Shown here in pieces: positions 7,123 through 15,639 of a stretch of 24,048 bases of DNA. This DNA comes from CAZXBB01 sp964638815. GTDB lineage: Bacteria; Planctomycetota; Phycisphaerae; Phycisphaerales; SM1A02. A program made the position numbers and the translations under genes. The stretch is taken from the NCBI GenBank assembly GCA_964638815.1, contig CAZXBB010000152.1, forward strand, positions 1 through 24,048, written 5' to 3'. The first letter of the stretch is position 1. Each line of letters starts with the position of its first letter. Below the pieces are notes generated by a model. That model had not been told where the DNA came from and ran no database searches. It worked only from the letters and a program-made list of their open reading frames with translations.

Positions 7123-10100
7123 GAGTGCGTTTCCCGGCGGAGGTGCGGCCGGAGGCATTCGATTTCCTGTTCGAGTTCCCTGACGCCGCCCCGGACGAGC
7201 TCCCGATCCCCGGAACGCACGGCGTCTGCGAGCCGGCGCGTGGCCCGCAGCGCGTCCCGCGCATGCAGGCTTCCGAGCGAGCCCTCGAGCGCCCTGACGG
7301 TGCGCTCCAGTTCCCCGAAGTCGCCGAGCCGCTCCGCTTCGAGCAACGCGGACCACTGCTTAGGATACTCCCGAAGGAAGAGCTGGATCACTTCCGCCAG
7401 CAGCGATTCGTCGTGACCGAGGGCGACGAGGGCCGCGCGGCGGTCGTAGCGGCCGCCCCCGGGCGTGCCGTACCCGGCGTCCGGGAGAACGGCGTCGGGC
7501 AGGAGACGCGCAATCTCGGCGAAGAGCGGCCCGGCCGAGATCGGCTTGGCGACGTAGCCGTCCATCCCGTGCTCCATGCAACGCTCCCGGTCCCCGTGCG
7601 CGGCGTGGGCGGTCATGGCGATGATCGGCACGCGGCGGCCTGACACGCGCTCGCGCTCGCGGATGCGGGTTGTCGCCTCGAACCCGCCGAGGGCCGGCAT
7701 CTGGACGTCCATCAGGACGACGTCGAACGGCTCCGCCTCGAGCGCCGCTACCGCCGCCTCGCCGTCCGAGGCGACGACCGCGGAGTGCCCGCCGCGCTCG
7801 ATCATCCGCGAGGCCACGCGCTGGTTGACCGCGTCGTCCTCGGCGAGGAGCACGCGCAGCGGCCGCAGCGCGACGGGGTGCCCGCCGAAGTCGGCGGCGG
7901 CGTCGGAGCGAGCCCGGCTCCCCCGCAGGGCGGCGTCGATCGCGGCGCGGAGCTGCGCGCGCAGGAAGGGCTTCGTGACCGAGCCGTGGATTCCGGCCGC
8001 CCGGCACCGCGTCGCGTCGGCGGCGCGGTCGCTGCCGAGCAGCGTCATCACGCAGGGGCCGTCGTAGAGGCGGTCCTTCCGCAGACGGGCGACGAGGTCG
8101 AACCCGCTCGCGCGCGGCATGACGGCATCGCACACGAGGAGGTCGAACGCGCGCGGCGCCGCGTCGATCGCGGCGCGCGCGCCCGCCGCGTCGGCGACGT
8201 CGGTCACCTCCGCCCCGAGCCGCCCGAGCATGCGGGCCGTGATGTCGCGGGCCGTCGCGTTGTCGTCCACGAGGAGGACGGTGCGCCCCGCGAGGTCCGA
8301 CACCGGCGCCTCCCTCCCGGTTCCCGGCTGCACGCGCAGCAGCGCTGAGAATCGGAACGTGCTCCCCTCGCGCTCGGCGCTCTCCACGTGCATGCGTCCG
8401 TGCATCTGCTGGGCGAGCTGGGACGAGATCGCGAGACCGAGCCCGGTGCCGCCGAAGCGCCGCGTCGTCGAGCCGTCGGCCTGCCGGAAAGCCTGGAAGA
8501 TCAGATCCTGCTTGTCGGCGGGGATGCCGACGCCGCTGTCGGCGACCGCGACGTGGAGATAGACCTGCTCGTCGTCCACCGGCTCGGCCGAGACGTGCAC
8601 GACGATCTCGCCGCGGTCGGTGAACTTGATCGCGTTGCCGACGAGGTTGACGATGATCTGCCGCAGGCGCACCTGGTCGCCGATGAGCCCATCGGGGACC
8701 TCCGGCTCGACGTCGAGCGCCAGCTCCAGGCTCTTCTGATGCGCGCGCACGGCAAGGAGCCCGAGGGCGTCGAGCAGCTCGCCGCGCAGCCCGAACCCGG
8801 CCTCGTCGAGCTCGAGCCGGCCCGCCTCGATCTTCGAGAAGTCGAGCACGTCGTCGATCACGGCGAGGAGGTTGTCGGCGGAGGTGGCGATCAGGTCGAG
8901 GTACTCGCTCTGCTCGTCGGAGAGCTCCGTACCGCGCAGCAGCTCGGTCGTTCCGAGTATGCCGTTCATCGGCGTGCGGATCTCGTGGCTCATGTTGGCG
9001 AGGAAGTCCGACTTCGTCGCCGCGAGATCGAGCGCCGCGTCGCGCGCGCGTTGAAGCTCCGCCTCGGCGTGCTTCCGCGCGGTCAGGTCGGTGCACACGC
9101 CGACGAGCCGCCAGCGGTCCGGGCCATCACGCTCGATGTCGATCTCCTCGTGCACCCAGCGGTCGATGCCGTCCCTGCCGCGAACGCGGAACTCCTGCTG
9201 GCACGACGCCTCGCCCGCCCGGAGCGCCGCGTGCGTCGCCTCGCGCACGCGGTCCTGGTCCTCCGGGTGGATGCTGCGGCGCCATGCGTGCGCGTACGAC
9301 CCGCCGCGGAAGACGTCGAGCGGGAGCATCCGCCCGGCGGCCTCCTCGTCCTGGATCTGGAAGTCCCAGCTGACCTCTCCGTTCGGACGCGTCTCGACCG
9401 TCGCCGACCAGAGGATGCATCGCGCGTGGCGGCCGATGTACTGGATCGCGCCCTGCGAGCGCTCGAGGTCGGCCAGCGTGGTGTTGATCGCGCCCGCGAG
9501 GTCCGCGATCTCGTCGCGTCCGCGGACGGGAAGCCGCGCCGACAGGTCGCTCTCGCGTCCGACCGCCTTCACCGCCTCGCCGAGCCCGGAGATGCGGCGG
9601 AGCACGACGCGTTCGAGGAGGACGATGGTCACGAGACCGACGACGAGGGCGGTAGCCGTCAGCGACGACACGAAGTACCAGAACGCGAGCCGCCCCTGCG
9701 CATAGACGGACCGCTCGCGTTCGAGCTCGAGAAGCAGGGCGGGAGCCCCGCGAAGATCGCGCAGCAGCGCGAACCCGGCAAGACGATCGACGTCGAGCGG
9801 AACGACGTGCGACTCCGCCCCCGCCGCGAGCGCGCCGAGCGTTTCCGCGAGCCGTTCGGTCCTCGGCGCACCGGCGACGGGGTGGAGGCGGAGCATCGAT
9901 CCGGTGCGGCTCGCGAGATGACGGTGCCGCTGGCCGTCGAGGTAGCGTCCCATGACGAGCGTCCCGCGCGGTGGACCCGTCTTGTCGCTGCGGAGGATCG
10001 GGTGGGAGCTGACGAGCATCGGGCGCCCCTCGATCATGACGAGGCCCGCGATCGTGCTGTCAATGCCGCCGTGGGCGAGCAGCTCGGGCAGGTGACGCGC

Positions 10101-10493
10101 GATGTCCGCGACGTCGGGCGGCAAGGCCTTCTCGCCGCGTTCGTACAGCCTGGTGAAGACGTTGCGACCGTCCGTCGCGATGAAGGCCGTCAGGTTGAGG
10201 CCGGTGTCGTTGAACGTGGAATCGATGAGGTTCGAGAGCCGGTACGCCTCGTTGACGTCAACGATGAACTCGTACGTGTCGTCCCACCCGGCGTAGTCGC
10301 TGGCGAGTGTGGTCAGCGCCTCGCGGTCCGCCTCGATGGAGAAGACGGCCTGCCGCACGCTGCCCTGCATCTCGGTCTGCTCGATGCGCTCGAACCCGTC
10401 GAGCCACAGCGTGCGCGTGACTGCGTACAGCAGCGCGATCAGGGTCACGAGCGTGAGACCGATGATGATCAGCGTCTTCGTGCGAAGGGTCAT
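7119..10493 (-). CDS. hybrid sensor histidine kinase (CHASE4-like, HAMP, PAS, HisKA, HATPase, two REC, degenerate HPt)
   Basis: 1124 aa inner-membrane sensor. A first membrane helix (about 7-28) and a second (about 272-294) enclose a ~240 aa periplasmic domain that resembles CHASE4 (WDDTYEFIVD near 70-79). HAMP (~295-345) and a PAS/PAC module (~385-475) follow. The kinase core has H503 in FLANMSHEIRTPMNG, the N box NLVGNAIKF (616-624), G1 DSGVGIP (652-658) and G2 GGTGLGLAIS. Two receivers follow, with D789 (LLVCDAVMP) and D929 (VVLMDVQMP). The C-terminal ~110 residues look like an HPt helical bundle, but the phosphorylatable His is replaced by R1067 (TVRALEGS). The ATG at 10493 gives a typical CHASE4-kinase N-terminus (MTLRTKTLIIIGL); a TTG at 10532 is less likely. 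The ligand is unknown. It overlaps the downstream response regulator by 4 bp. Confidence 0.95.
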   Translation of the reverse strand: MTLRTKTLIIIGLTLVTLIALLYAVTRTLWLDGFERIEQTEMQGSVRQAVFSIEADREALTTLASDYAGWDDTYEFIVDVNEAYRLSNLIDSTFNDTGLNLTAFIATDGRNVFTRLYERGEKALPPDVADIARHLPELLAHGGIDSTIAGLVMIEGRPMLVSSHPILRSDKTGPPRGTLVMGRYLDGQRHRHLASRTGSMLRLHPVAGAPRTERLAETLGALAAGAESHVVPLDVDRLAGFALLRDLRGAPALLLELERERSVYAQGRLAFWYFVSSLTATALVVGLVTIVLLERVVLRRISGLGEAVKAVGRESDLSARLPVRGRDEIADLAGAINTTLADLERSQGAIQYIGRHARCILWSATVETRPNGEVSWDFQIQDEEAAGRMLPLDVFRGGSYAHAWRRSIHPEDQDRVREATHAALRAGEASCQQEFRVRGRDGIDRWVHEEIDIERDGPDRWRLVGVCTDLTARKHAEAELQRARDAALDLAATKSDFLANMSHEIRTPMNGILGTTELLRGTELSDEQSEYLDLIATSADNLLAVIDDVLDFSKIEAGRLELDEAGFGLRGELLDALGLLAVRAHQKSLELALDVEPEVPDGLIGDQVRLRQIIVNLVGNAIKFTDRGEIVVHVSAEPVDDEQVYLHVAVADSGVGIPADKQDLIFQAFRQADGSTTRRFGGTGLGLAISSQLAQQMHGRMHVESAEREGSTFRFSALLRVQPGTGREAPVSDLAGRTVLLVDDNATARDITARMLGRLGAEVTDVADAAGARAAIDAAPRAFDLLVCDAVMPRASGFDLVARLRKDRLYDGPCVMTLLGSDRAADATRCRAAGIHGSVTKPFLRAQLRAAIDAALRGSRARSDAAADFGGHPVALRPLRVLLAEDDAVNQRVASRMIERGGHSAVVASDGEAAVAALEAEPFDVVLMDVQMPALGGFEATTRIRERERVSGRRVPIIAMTAHAAHGDRERCMEHGMDGYVAKPISAGPLFAEIARLLPDAVLPDAGYGTPGGGRYDRRAALVALGHDESLLAEVIQLFLREYPKQWSALLEAERLGDFGELERTVRALEGSLGSLHARDALRATRRLADAVRSGDRELVRGGVRELEQEIECLRPHLRRETHS

Positions 10494-10647
10494 GGGACGT
10501 CTTGAGTCTTGCGTCCTGAGGCTTGCCCTCAAGACGCTTCGAGCGGTCGCCGGCTCCCGTTCCGGGGCGTCCCTATGCTACGGCAACGCACGAGGCGGGT
10601 GGGCGTCGGGTCGCCCACGCGACCGGGAGGTCAACACCCGGGAATCA
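10494..10647 (-). promoter_or_regulatory. leader of the sensor kinase with two inverted repeats
   Basis: Between the receiver-hydrolase gene and the kinase there are two hairpin candidates. One has 9 bp arms at 10498-10506 and 10528-10536 (CGTCTTGAG / CTCAAGACG) with a 21 nt loop, and lies 4 nt from the kinase start. The other has 7 bp arms at 10599-10605 and 10612-10618 (GTGGGCG / CGCCCAC) with a 6 nt loop, and could be a weak transcription stop for the upstream gene although no U-run follows. No clear Shine-Dalgarno sequence is seen before the kinase ATG. Confidence 0.35.
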
Positions 10648-11916
10648 CTACGGCGCCGGCACCGCAGCCGGGTCCGCGATCATCTCGACGTGGTTCGCAA
10701 GCTGGCCGACGCCCGGGATATCCACGCAGATCTCGTCCCCCGGCTGGAGGTAGAGCTGCGGATCGGCGTGGTCGGCGCGGACCGTGCTCGGCGGTGCGCC
10801 GGTCAGGATGACCGTCCCGGGGCGCAGCTCGAGGTGGCGGCTCAGCGCGGCGATGATCGCCCGGACCGGGCGCAGCATGTCGCCGGTCGATCCCATGCGA
10901 ACCGTCGTGCCGTTGATCGTCGTGCGCACCGTCAGGTCGTCGATGTCGTCGATCTCGTCGGGCGTCACGATCGCCGGGCCGAGGGGGCAGAAGGTGTCGA
11001 AGCCCTTGCCGCGCATCCACACCGTCGCGCCGCCGTGGGTCTGCCAGTGGCGGGCCGTGACGTCGTTCGCGGCGGTGAATCCCAGGACGTAATCGAGCGC
11101 GTCCTCCTCGCTCACGTGGCGCGCCGTCGCGCCGATGATCACGGCCAGCTCGCCCTCGCCGTCAACCATCGGATCGGCGCCGCCGCAGTCGGGGATGCGA
11201 ATGGCCTCGCCCGTGCCGACGACGGCGCTCACGGGCTTCACGAAGACCTCGAGGTTCTCCTCGGAGAGCGCGTGACGGTTCCCGCCCGTCCGGTTCCCCG
11301 GGTAGTTGCGCCCGATGCAGATCACGTCCACCGGCGCGAGCGGCGCGAGCAGCCGGTGCGCGGCGATGCGTCCGGGCTGCGGCACGAGCGCGTCCGCCGG
11401 TCTCGCGGTCGTGCGACGGATCGCCTGTTCGACCTCCTCGATGAGCCGCTGCGGGGTGAACGGCTTGTAGAGGACCGAGGTCAGCCCCTCCTGGGTCGCG
11501 CGGACGAGGGAGTGCGTCGGGTCGTAGCCGAACCCCGTCACGAGCACGACGGGGATCTCGCCGAGACGCGATCGCGCCGCGGAGAACACCTCGTAGCCGT
11601 TGAAGTGCGGCATGATGATGTCGGAGACGATCAGGTCGATCTCCTCCGATTCCACCGCGTTGATCGCCTCCTGGCCGTCGACGCACACGGTGCACGTGCA
11701 GCCGACGCCGGAGAGCACCGTCGACACCAGCTCGCGCATGTTCTCGTCGTCGTCGGCGACGAGCGCCGTCTTGCCGCGGAACATGTCGTTGCGGTCGCCG
11801 GCGGACGCGGGCCCGAGCACGCCCTGCGGATCCAGCAACCGCGTCGCCGACCCGTCCGCGTGATCTACCCCATGATGCACTCGGCCGTCGTTGTCGAGGA
11901 ACCGAATGATCCGCAT
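10648..11916 (-). CDS. fumarylacetoacetate-hydrolase-family enzyme with an inserted receiver domain
   Basis: 422 aa. Residues 1-40 (MRIIRFLDNDGRVHHGV...) match the short N-terminal segment of FAH-family proteins. Residues about 46-167 are a complete receiver: acidic DDD (55-57), phospho-acceptor D99 (LIVSDIIMP), T127 and K151 (YKPF). The FAH sequence then resumes with RIAAHRLLAPLAPVDVICIG and the catalytic domain: metal ligands E254, E256 (GEGELAVIIG) and D285 (TAANDVTARH), K304 (MRGKGFD), and the STGDM and ILTG segments. The family cleaves or decarboxylates beta-diketo or ketoacid substrates, or acts as an acylpyruvase. The exact substrate cannot be told here. The ATG at 11916 has GGAGG 6 nt upstream; a more upstream in-frame start lacks this. 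The gene lies 154 bp upstream of the hybrid kinase on the same strand. Phospho-control of the enzyme is an inference. Confidence 0.9.
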   Translation of the reverse strand: MRIIRFLDNDGRVHHGVDHADGSATRLLDPQGVLGPASAGDRNDMFRGKTALVADDDENMRELVSTVLSGVGCTCTVCVDGQEAINAVESEEIDLIVSDIIMPHFNGYEVFSAARSRLGEIPVVLVTGFGYDPTHSLVRATQEGLTSVLYKPFTPQRLIEEVEQAIRRTTARPADALVPQPGRIAAHRLLAPLAPVDVICIGRNYPGNRTGGNRHALSEENLEVFVKPVSAVVGTGEAIRIPDCGGADPMVDGEGELAVIIGATARHVSEEDALDYVLGFTAANDVTARHWQTHGGATVWMRGKGFDTFCPLGPAIVTPDEIDDIDDLTVRTTINGTTVRMGSTGDMLRPVRAIIAALSRHLELRPGTVILTGAPPSTVRADHADPQLYLQPGDEICVDIPGVGQLANHVEMIADPAAVPAP

Positions 11917-12059
11917 GCCACCCTCCGGGGGCGCCTCGTCTCGGCGTGCGGCCCGGTCGAGTGCCGGGCCTGTCGTAAGCATACCCCTTCGCTTCGGCGA
12001 GAGCAGTCTTCAGGCCGGAAAACGGAAGCTCCGTCGGCGGACGGCGGTCCGGAGATTGC

Positions 12060-14258
12060 TCACCGCACGAACAGCATCTCCGCGTAGGTCGGCAGCGGCC
12101 ACAGATCGTCCGGCATCGCCTGCTCGAGGGCATCGCTGATCGATCGCGCTTCCGCCATGGCCGGGACGAGCACGTCGCGCATGTGCCGGGCGTGCTGCTC
12201 GAGGTCCGCGGCGCGATGTGCCTCGGCCGCCTCGATTGCCTCGATCGCCCGGGTCAGCTCCCCGATCTTCGCGATCGTCCAGCCGAGCTGCTCCGTGCAC
12301 TCCGGGCAGTCGAGACCTGCGGCCTTCGTGGCGTTGACGGTCTCGGCCAGCTCGTGCTGGGTGCGGCGGGCCGCCGGAAGCACCTTGGTCTTCAGGATGC
12401 CGACGAGCGTACGGGCCTCGATCCCGAGGATCGTGTTGTACCGCTCGTAGAGCACCTCGACCCGCGCTTCGAGCTCGCGGTTCGTGAGGACGCCGTACTT
12501 GTCGAAGAGATCGAGGGCGCGGCGCGTCTTGAACGCGGGGAGCGCGTCGGGCGTCGCCTTCCGGTTCGGCAGGCCGCGCCGCTCGGCCTCGTCGTGCCAC
12601 GCCTGCGAATAGTTGTCCCCGTCGAACACGATCCGGCGGTGCTTCTTGACGACGTCCTTGAGCAGCGTCTTGACGGCGGCCGTGACCTTCTCGGGCGTGC
12701 GATCCGGCCCGGCCCCGGCCTCGAGCTGCGTCGCCATGAAGTCGAGCGACTCGGCGATGATCGTGTTGAGCACGGTGTTGGGCCACGCCACGCTCACGCT
12801 CGAGCCGACGGCGCGGAATTCGAACTTGTTCCCCGTGAACGCGAAGGGGCTCGTGCGGTTCCGGTCGCCGGCGTGCCGCGGGATCTTCGGCAGCGTGTGC
12901 GCGCCGAGATCCAGGGAGCCGCCGCGCTTCGTTGACGTCGTCTCGCCCGTCTCGAGCTGGTCGAGGATGTCGCTCAGCATGTCGCCCAGGAAGACGGACA
13001 TGATCGCGGGCGGCGCCTCGTTGGCGCCGAGACGATGGTCGTTGCCCGCGTCGGCGATGGACGCGCGGAGCAGGTCCGCATGCACGTCGACGGCGCGGAT
13101 GACCGCCGTCAGGAACACGAGGAACTCCATGTTGGTATGCGCGTCGTCGCGCGGGTTGAGCAGGTTGACGCCCGTGTCCGTCGAGAGCGACCAGTTGTTG
13201 TGCTTGCCCGACCCGTTGACGCCCGCGAACGGCTTCTCGTGGAGGAGGCAGACGAAGCCGTGGTCGTGCGCGACGGTCTGGAGCACGTGCATGATGAGCA
13301 TCTGGTGATCGGCGGCCACGTTCGCGTTCTCGAACGTCGGCGCGATCTCGTACTGGCCGGGCGCGACCTCGTTGTGCCGCGTCTTCACGGGCACGCCGAG
13401 CTCGCACAGGCGTCGCTCGCCCTCCGACATGAACGACATGACGCGCTCCGGGATCGCGCCGAAGTAATGGTCGTCGAGCTGGTGCCCCTTGGGGGGCGGA
13501 GCGCCCAGCAGGGTGCGCCCGCAGACCTGGAGGTCCGGCCGCTCGTCGTAGAAGCTGCGGTCGACCAGGAAGTACTCCTGCTCGGAGCCGAGGGTGGTCA
13601 TCACGCGGGAGACGTTCTTGATCGTCCCGAAGATGTTGAGCACCCGCATCGCCTGCTCGCTCACGGCCTGGATCGACCTCAGGAGCGGCGTCTTCTTGTC
13701 GAGCGCCTCGCCCGTGTAGGACACGAACACGCTCGGGATGCACAGCGTCGCGGTGTCCAGCGTCTTGAGGATGAACGCCGGGCTGGTGGCGTCCCACGCC
13801 GTATAGCCGCGGGCCTCGTAGGTGTCGCGGATGCCGCCGGAGGGGAAGCTGCTCGCGTCGGGCTCGCCGAGGATGAGCTCCTCGCCGGAGATGGTGCTGA
13901 TCGCGCCGTCCTCGCCGTCGGGGTTGAGGAAGGCGTCGTGCTTTTCGGCGGTCGTGCCCGTGAGGGGCTGGAACCAGTGGCAGTAGTGCGTGACGCCGTG
14001 CTCGTGCGCCCAGTCCTTCATGGCGCCGGCCACGGTGTTGGCGATGCCCGGGTCGAGCGGGAGCCCCTTCTTGACGGTCTGCTGGAGCTTGTCGAAGACG
14101 TCCCCCGGCAGACGCTTGAGCATCACGTCGCCGGTGAAGGTCAGCGAGCCGAAGAGGTCCGTCTGGGGGCTCTTCGCCGCGCGGATGTCCGTCTCCATGC
14201 CGCCTTCCTTGTTCTTGGGGGCCCTGGTCCGAGTGCCGTCAGGTCGGGTCGTGGTCAT
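12060..14258 (-). CDS. glnA3: glutamine synthetase type III
   Basis: Makes glutamine from glutamate, ammonia and ATP in the cytoplasm. At 732 aa it has the length of the GSIII (GlnN) family rather than the ~470 aa of GlnA type I. Visible motifs are HWFQPLTG (94-101), the active-site strand LGSEQEYFLVD (223-233), RHNEVAPGQYEIAPTFE (294-310), the ATP-site segment NGSGKHNNWS (348-357) and the Glu-flap-region segment RLGANEAPPAIMS (409-421). The C-terminal ~200 residues are the helical extension typical of GSIII. The ATG at 14258 has GGAGG 8 nt upstream; an internal ATG at codon 21 also has a purine-rich site, so the first 20 residues are uncertain. It appears monocistronic, with no ammonium transporter or PII gene nearby. 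Confidence 0.97.
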   Translation of the reverse strand: MTTTRPDGTRTRAPKNKEGGMETDIRAAKSPQTDLFGSLTFTGDVMLKRLPGDVFDKLQQTVKKGLPLDPGIANTVAGAMKDWAHEHGVTHYCHWFQPLTGTTAEKHDAFLNPDGEDGAISTISGEELILGEPDASSFPSGGIRDTYEARGYTAWDATSPAFILKTLDTATLCIPSVFVSYTGEALDKKTPLLRSIQAVSEQAMRVLNIFGTIKNVSRVMTTLGSEQEYFLVDRSFYDERPDLQVCGRTLLGAPPPKGHQLDDHYFGAIPERVMSFMSEGERRLCELGVPVKTRHNEVAPGQYEIAPTFENANVAADHQMLIMHVLQTVAHDHGFVCLLHEKPFAGVNGSGKHNNWSLSTDTGVNLLNPRDDAHTNMEFLVFLTAVIRAVDVHADLLRASIADAGNDHRLGANEAPPAIMSVFLGDMLSDILDQLETGETTSTKRGGSLDLGAHTLPKIPRHAGDRNRTSPFAFTGNKFEFRAVGSSVSVAWPNTVLNTIIAESLDFMATQLEAGAGPDRTPEKVTAAVKTLLKDVVKKHRRIVFDGDNYSQAWHDEAERRGLPNRKATPDALPAFKTRRALDLFDKYGVLTNRELEARVEVLYERYNTILGIEARTLVGILKTKVLPAARRTQHELAETVNATKAAGLDCPECTEQLGWTIAKIGELTRAIEAIEAAEAHRAADLEQHARHMRDVLVPAMAEARSISDALEQAMPDDLWPLPTYAEMLFVR

Positions 14259-14312
14259 CGCGGTTCCCTCCGTTGTGACCTCGCCAGTGAGCGAATCGCC
14301 AACGAATCAGGG

Positions 14313-14340
14313 AGTATCCCCGGCCGTACGCGGATCGCAA
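14313..14340 (-). promoter_or_regulatory. candidate promoter of glutamine synthetase III
   Basis: On the minus strand TTGCGA (14340-14335) is separated by 16 bp from GATACT (14318-14313), each matching consensus at 4 of 6 positions. The implied leader of about 45-50 nt contains the GGAGG site. The -10 is the same hexamer as in the tig candidate. I see no sigma-54 GG-N10-GC element. Confidence 0.3.
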
Positions 14341-14412
14341 GGGACATGGCGATTCAACCGCAGATTATCTCCCCGTGTGAGCAAGCTGTCGAACGATCGG
14401 CGCCGCGCAACG

Positions 14413-15219
14413 CTAGCCCGCGCACCCGGCGGCGCGGGTGACGAGACCGGCGGCGAGGTCGGCGACGAACGTCCGCGCGGCCGTCACGGGATCGTCCCCC
14501 TCGCCCATGCGGCGCACGAGGGCGGACCCGACGATCGCGGCGTCGGCGGTTCGCGTCACCGCCTCGACGTGCGCCCGCTTCGAGATGCCGAAGCCGACGG
14601 CGACGGGGAGATCGCAGACGCCCCGCACCGCGGCCACCCGATCCGCGACGTCCGGCGCGGCGTCCTGCTCCCCGGTGATCCCGACTCGCGCGAGCAGGTA
14701 CACGAAGCCGGTGCAGAGACGCGCGAGCGTCTCCAGTCGTTCGCGCGGCGAGGTCGGCGCGACGAGCATGCTGAACGACATGGCGCGGGCGGCGGCCCGA
14801 TCGCGGAGGACGGGCGCCGTCGCGAGATCGACGTCGGGGACGATCAGGCCGTCGAAGCCGCAGGCGGCCGCCCGGTCCACGAACGCATCGACCCCGACCC
14901 GCTCGACGATCGACTGGCTGACCATCGCGACGAGGCCGAGCGCCGTCGACGCCCGGAGGTCGGCCACCAGCCGGAAGACATCGTCCGCGGTCGCCCCGCG
15001 GAGGAGGGCCTCGTGCATGGAGGCTGCGATGACCGGCCCGTCGGCGATCGGGTCCGAGAACGGGAAGCCGACCTCGACGATGCTCGCGCCCGCCTCCTCG
15101 ATCGCCGGAATCGCGGCGGCCGTCACCTCGAGCGAGGGATAGCCCGCCGTCACGAAGGGCATCAGCGCGGTCCGGCCGTCCGCCCTCAGGCCCCGAAAGA
15201 TGTCGTCGATGCGTCCCAT
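14413..15219 (-). CDS. trpA: tryptophan synthase alpha subunit
   Basis: Cleaves indole-3-glycerol phosphate to indole, which is passed to TrpB, in the last step of tryptophan synthesis. The protein is 268 aa, the usual length. The catalytic Glu and Asp fall at E49 and D60 in the segment IVEVGFPFSDPIADGP. The end of loop 6, YLLARVGITG, and the phosphate-binding segments VGFGISKR and AAIVGSALV are present. The usual MxYxNPV segment is replaced by MVSQSIVERVG, a variant I believe also occurs in planctomycetes. The ATG at 15219 was chosen from the alignment (MGRIDDIF); its Shine-Dalgarno is weak. It follows a MazG-like gene by 23 nt. No other trp gene is in the window, so the pathway is scattered or lies elsewhere. 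Confidence 0.95.
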   Translation of the reverse strand: MGRIDDIFRGLRADGRTALMPFVTAGYPSLEVTAAAIPAIEEAGASIVEVGFPFSDPIADGPVIAASMHEALLRGATADDVFRLVADLRASTALGLVAMVSQSIVERVGVDAFVDRAAACGFDGLIVPDVDLATAPVLRDRAAARAMSFSMLVAPTSPRERLETLARLCTGFVYLLARVGITGEQDAAPDVADRVAAVRGVCDLPVAVGFGISKRAHVEAVTRTADAAIVGSALVRRMGEGDDPVTAARTFVADLAAGLVTRAAGCAG

Positions 15220-15242
15220 GTTGCCCGTCGTATGCACCCGGT

Positions 15243-15527
15243 CTACTTGGTCCCGGCCGGCCCGCCGCCGTCCAGGTACTTGGCGCGGATGGCTTCCGTC
15301 AGATCCACGTCCTTGATGTTGGCGAGCGTCGTCAGCCAGGCAAGCACGTCGGCGAACTCGGCGGCGAGGTTTGCCCGATCCCCGTCTCCTCGCTCGTCCT
15401 CCGCAATCGCCTGGGCCAGCTCGCCCACCTCCTCGGTGAACCAGAGGAACGTCGCCGGCGCGCCGCGGGCGCGGTCGGTGGGGCCGTATCGGTCGTCGAT
15501 CATCCTCTGGAAATCGGCGATGAGCAT
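15243..15527 (-). CDS. MazG-like nucleotide pyrophosphohydrolase
   Basis: 94 aa, the size of single-domain all-alpha NTP pyrophosphohydrolases that hydrolyse (d)NTPs to monophosphate and pyrophosphate, often for nucleotide clean-up. The metal-binding pattern is visible: FTEEVGELAQAI (ExxE-type motif around residues 31-42) followed by NLAAEFADVLAWL (about 53-65; ExxD). The helix continues as TTLANIKDVDLTEAI and the protein ends in a KYLDGGG segment. The ATG at 15527 gives a normal-length protein. The gene lies 23 nt upstream of trpA on the same strand and is probably co-transcribed, although no functional link to tryptophan is known. It is divergent from the beta-helix gene at 15640. Preferred nucleotide unknown. 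Confidence 0.88.
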   Translation of the reverse strand: MLIADFQRMIDDRYGPTDRARGAPATFLWFTEEVGELAQAIAEDERGDGDRANLAAEFADVLAWLTTLANIKDVDLTEAIRAKYLDGGGPAGTK

Positions 15528-15639
15528 GGATGGGGGAGGCTAGCAGATGTCCCGCCCCGGCACAGATTGCGATCCTCCTTCTTGATCCGCCCGATCCCGA
15601 TGCAACGATGGAGGGACGCAGGGGGTGAGGAGCCGAGCA

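Noticed and set aside
12005..12059. Terminator after glutamine synthetase III
   Set aside because: Short complementary stretches (CCGTC/GACGG) and a TTTT are present on the minus strand, but the stem is only 5 bp and the T-run is not adjacent. The evidence is too weak to annotate.
10784..12139. Plus-strand open frames opposite the receiver-hydrolase gene
   Set aside because: The minus strand carries two intact domain families with all key residues. The plus-strand frames are Arg/Ser-rich and show no domain.
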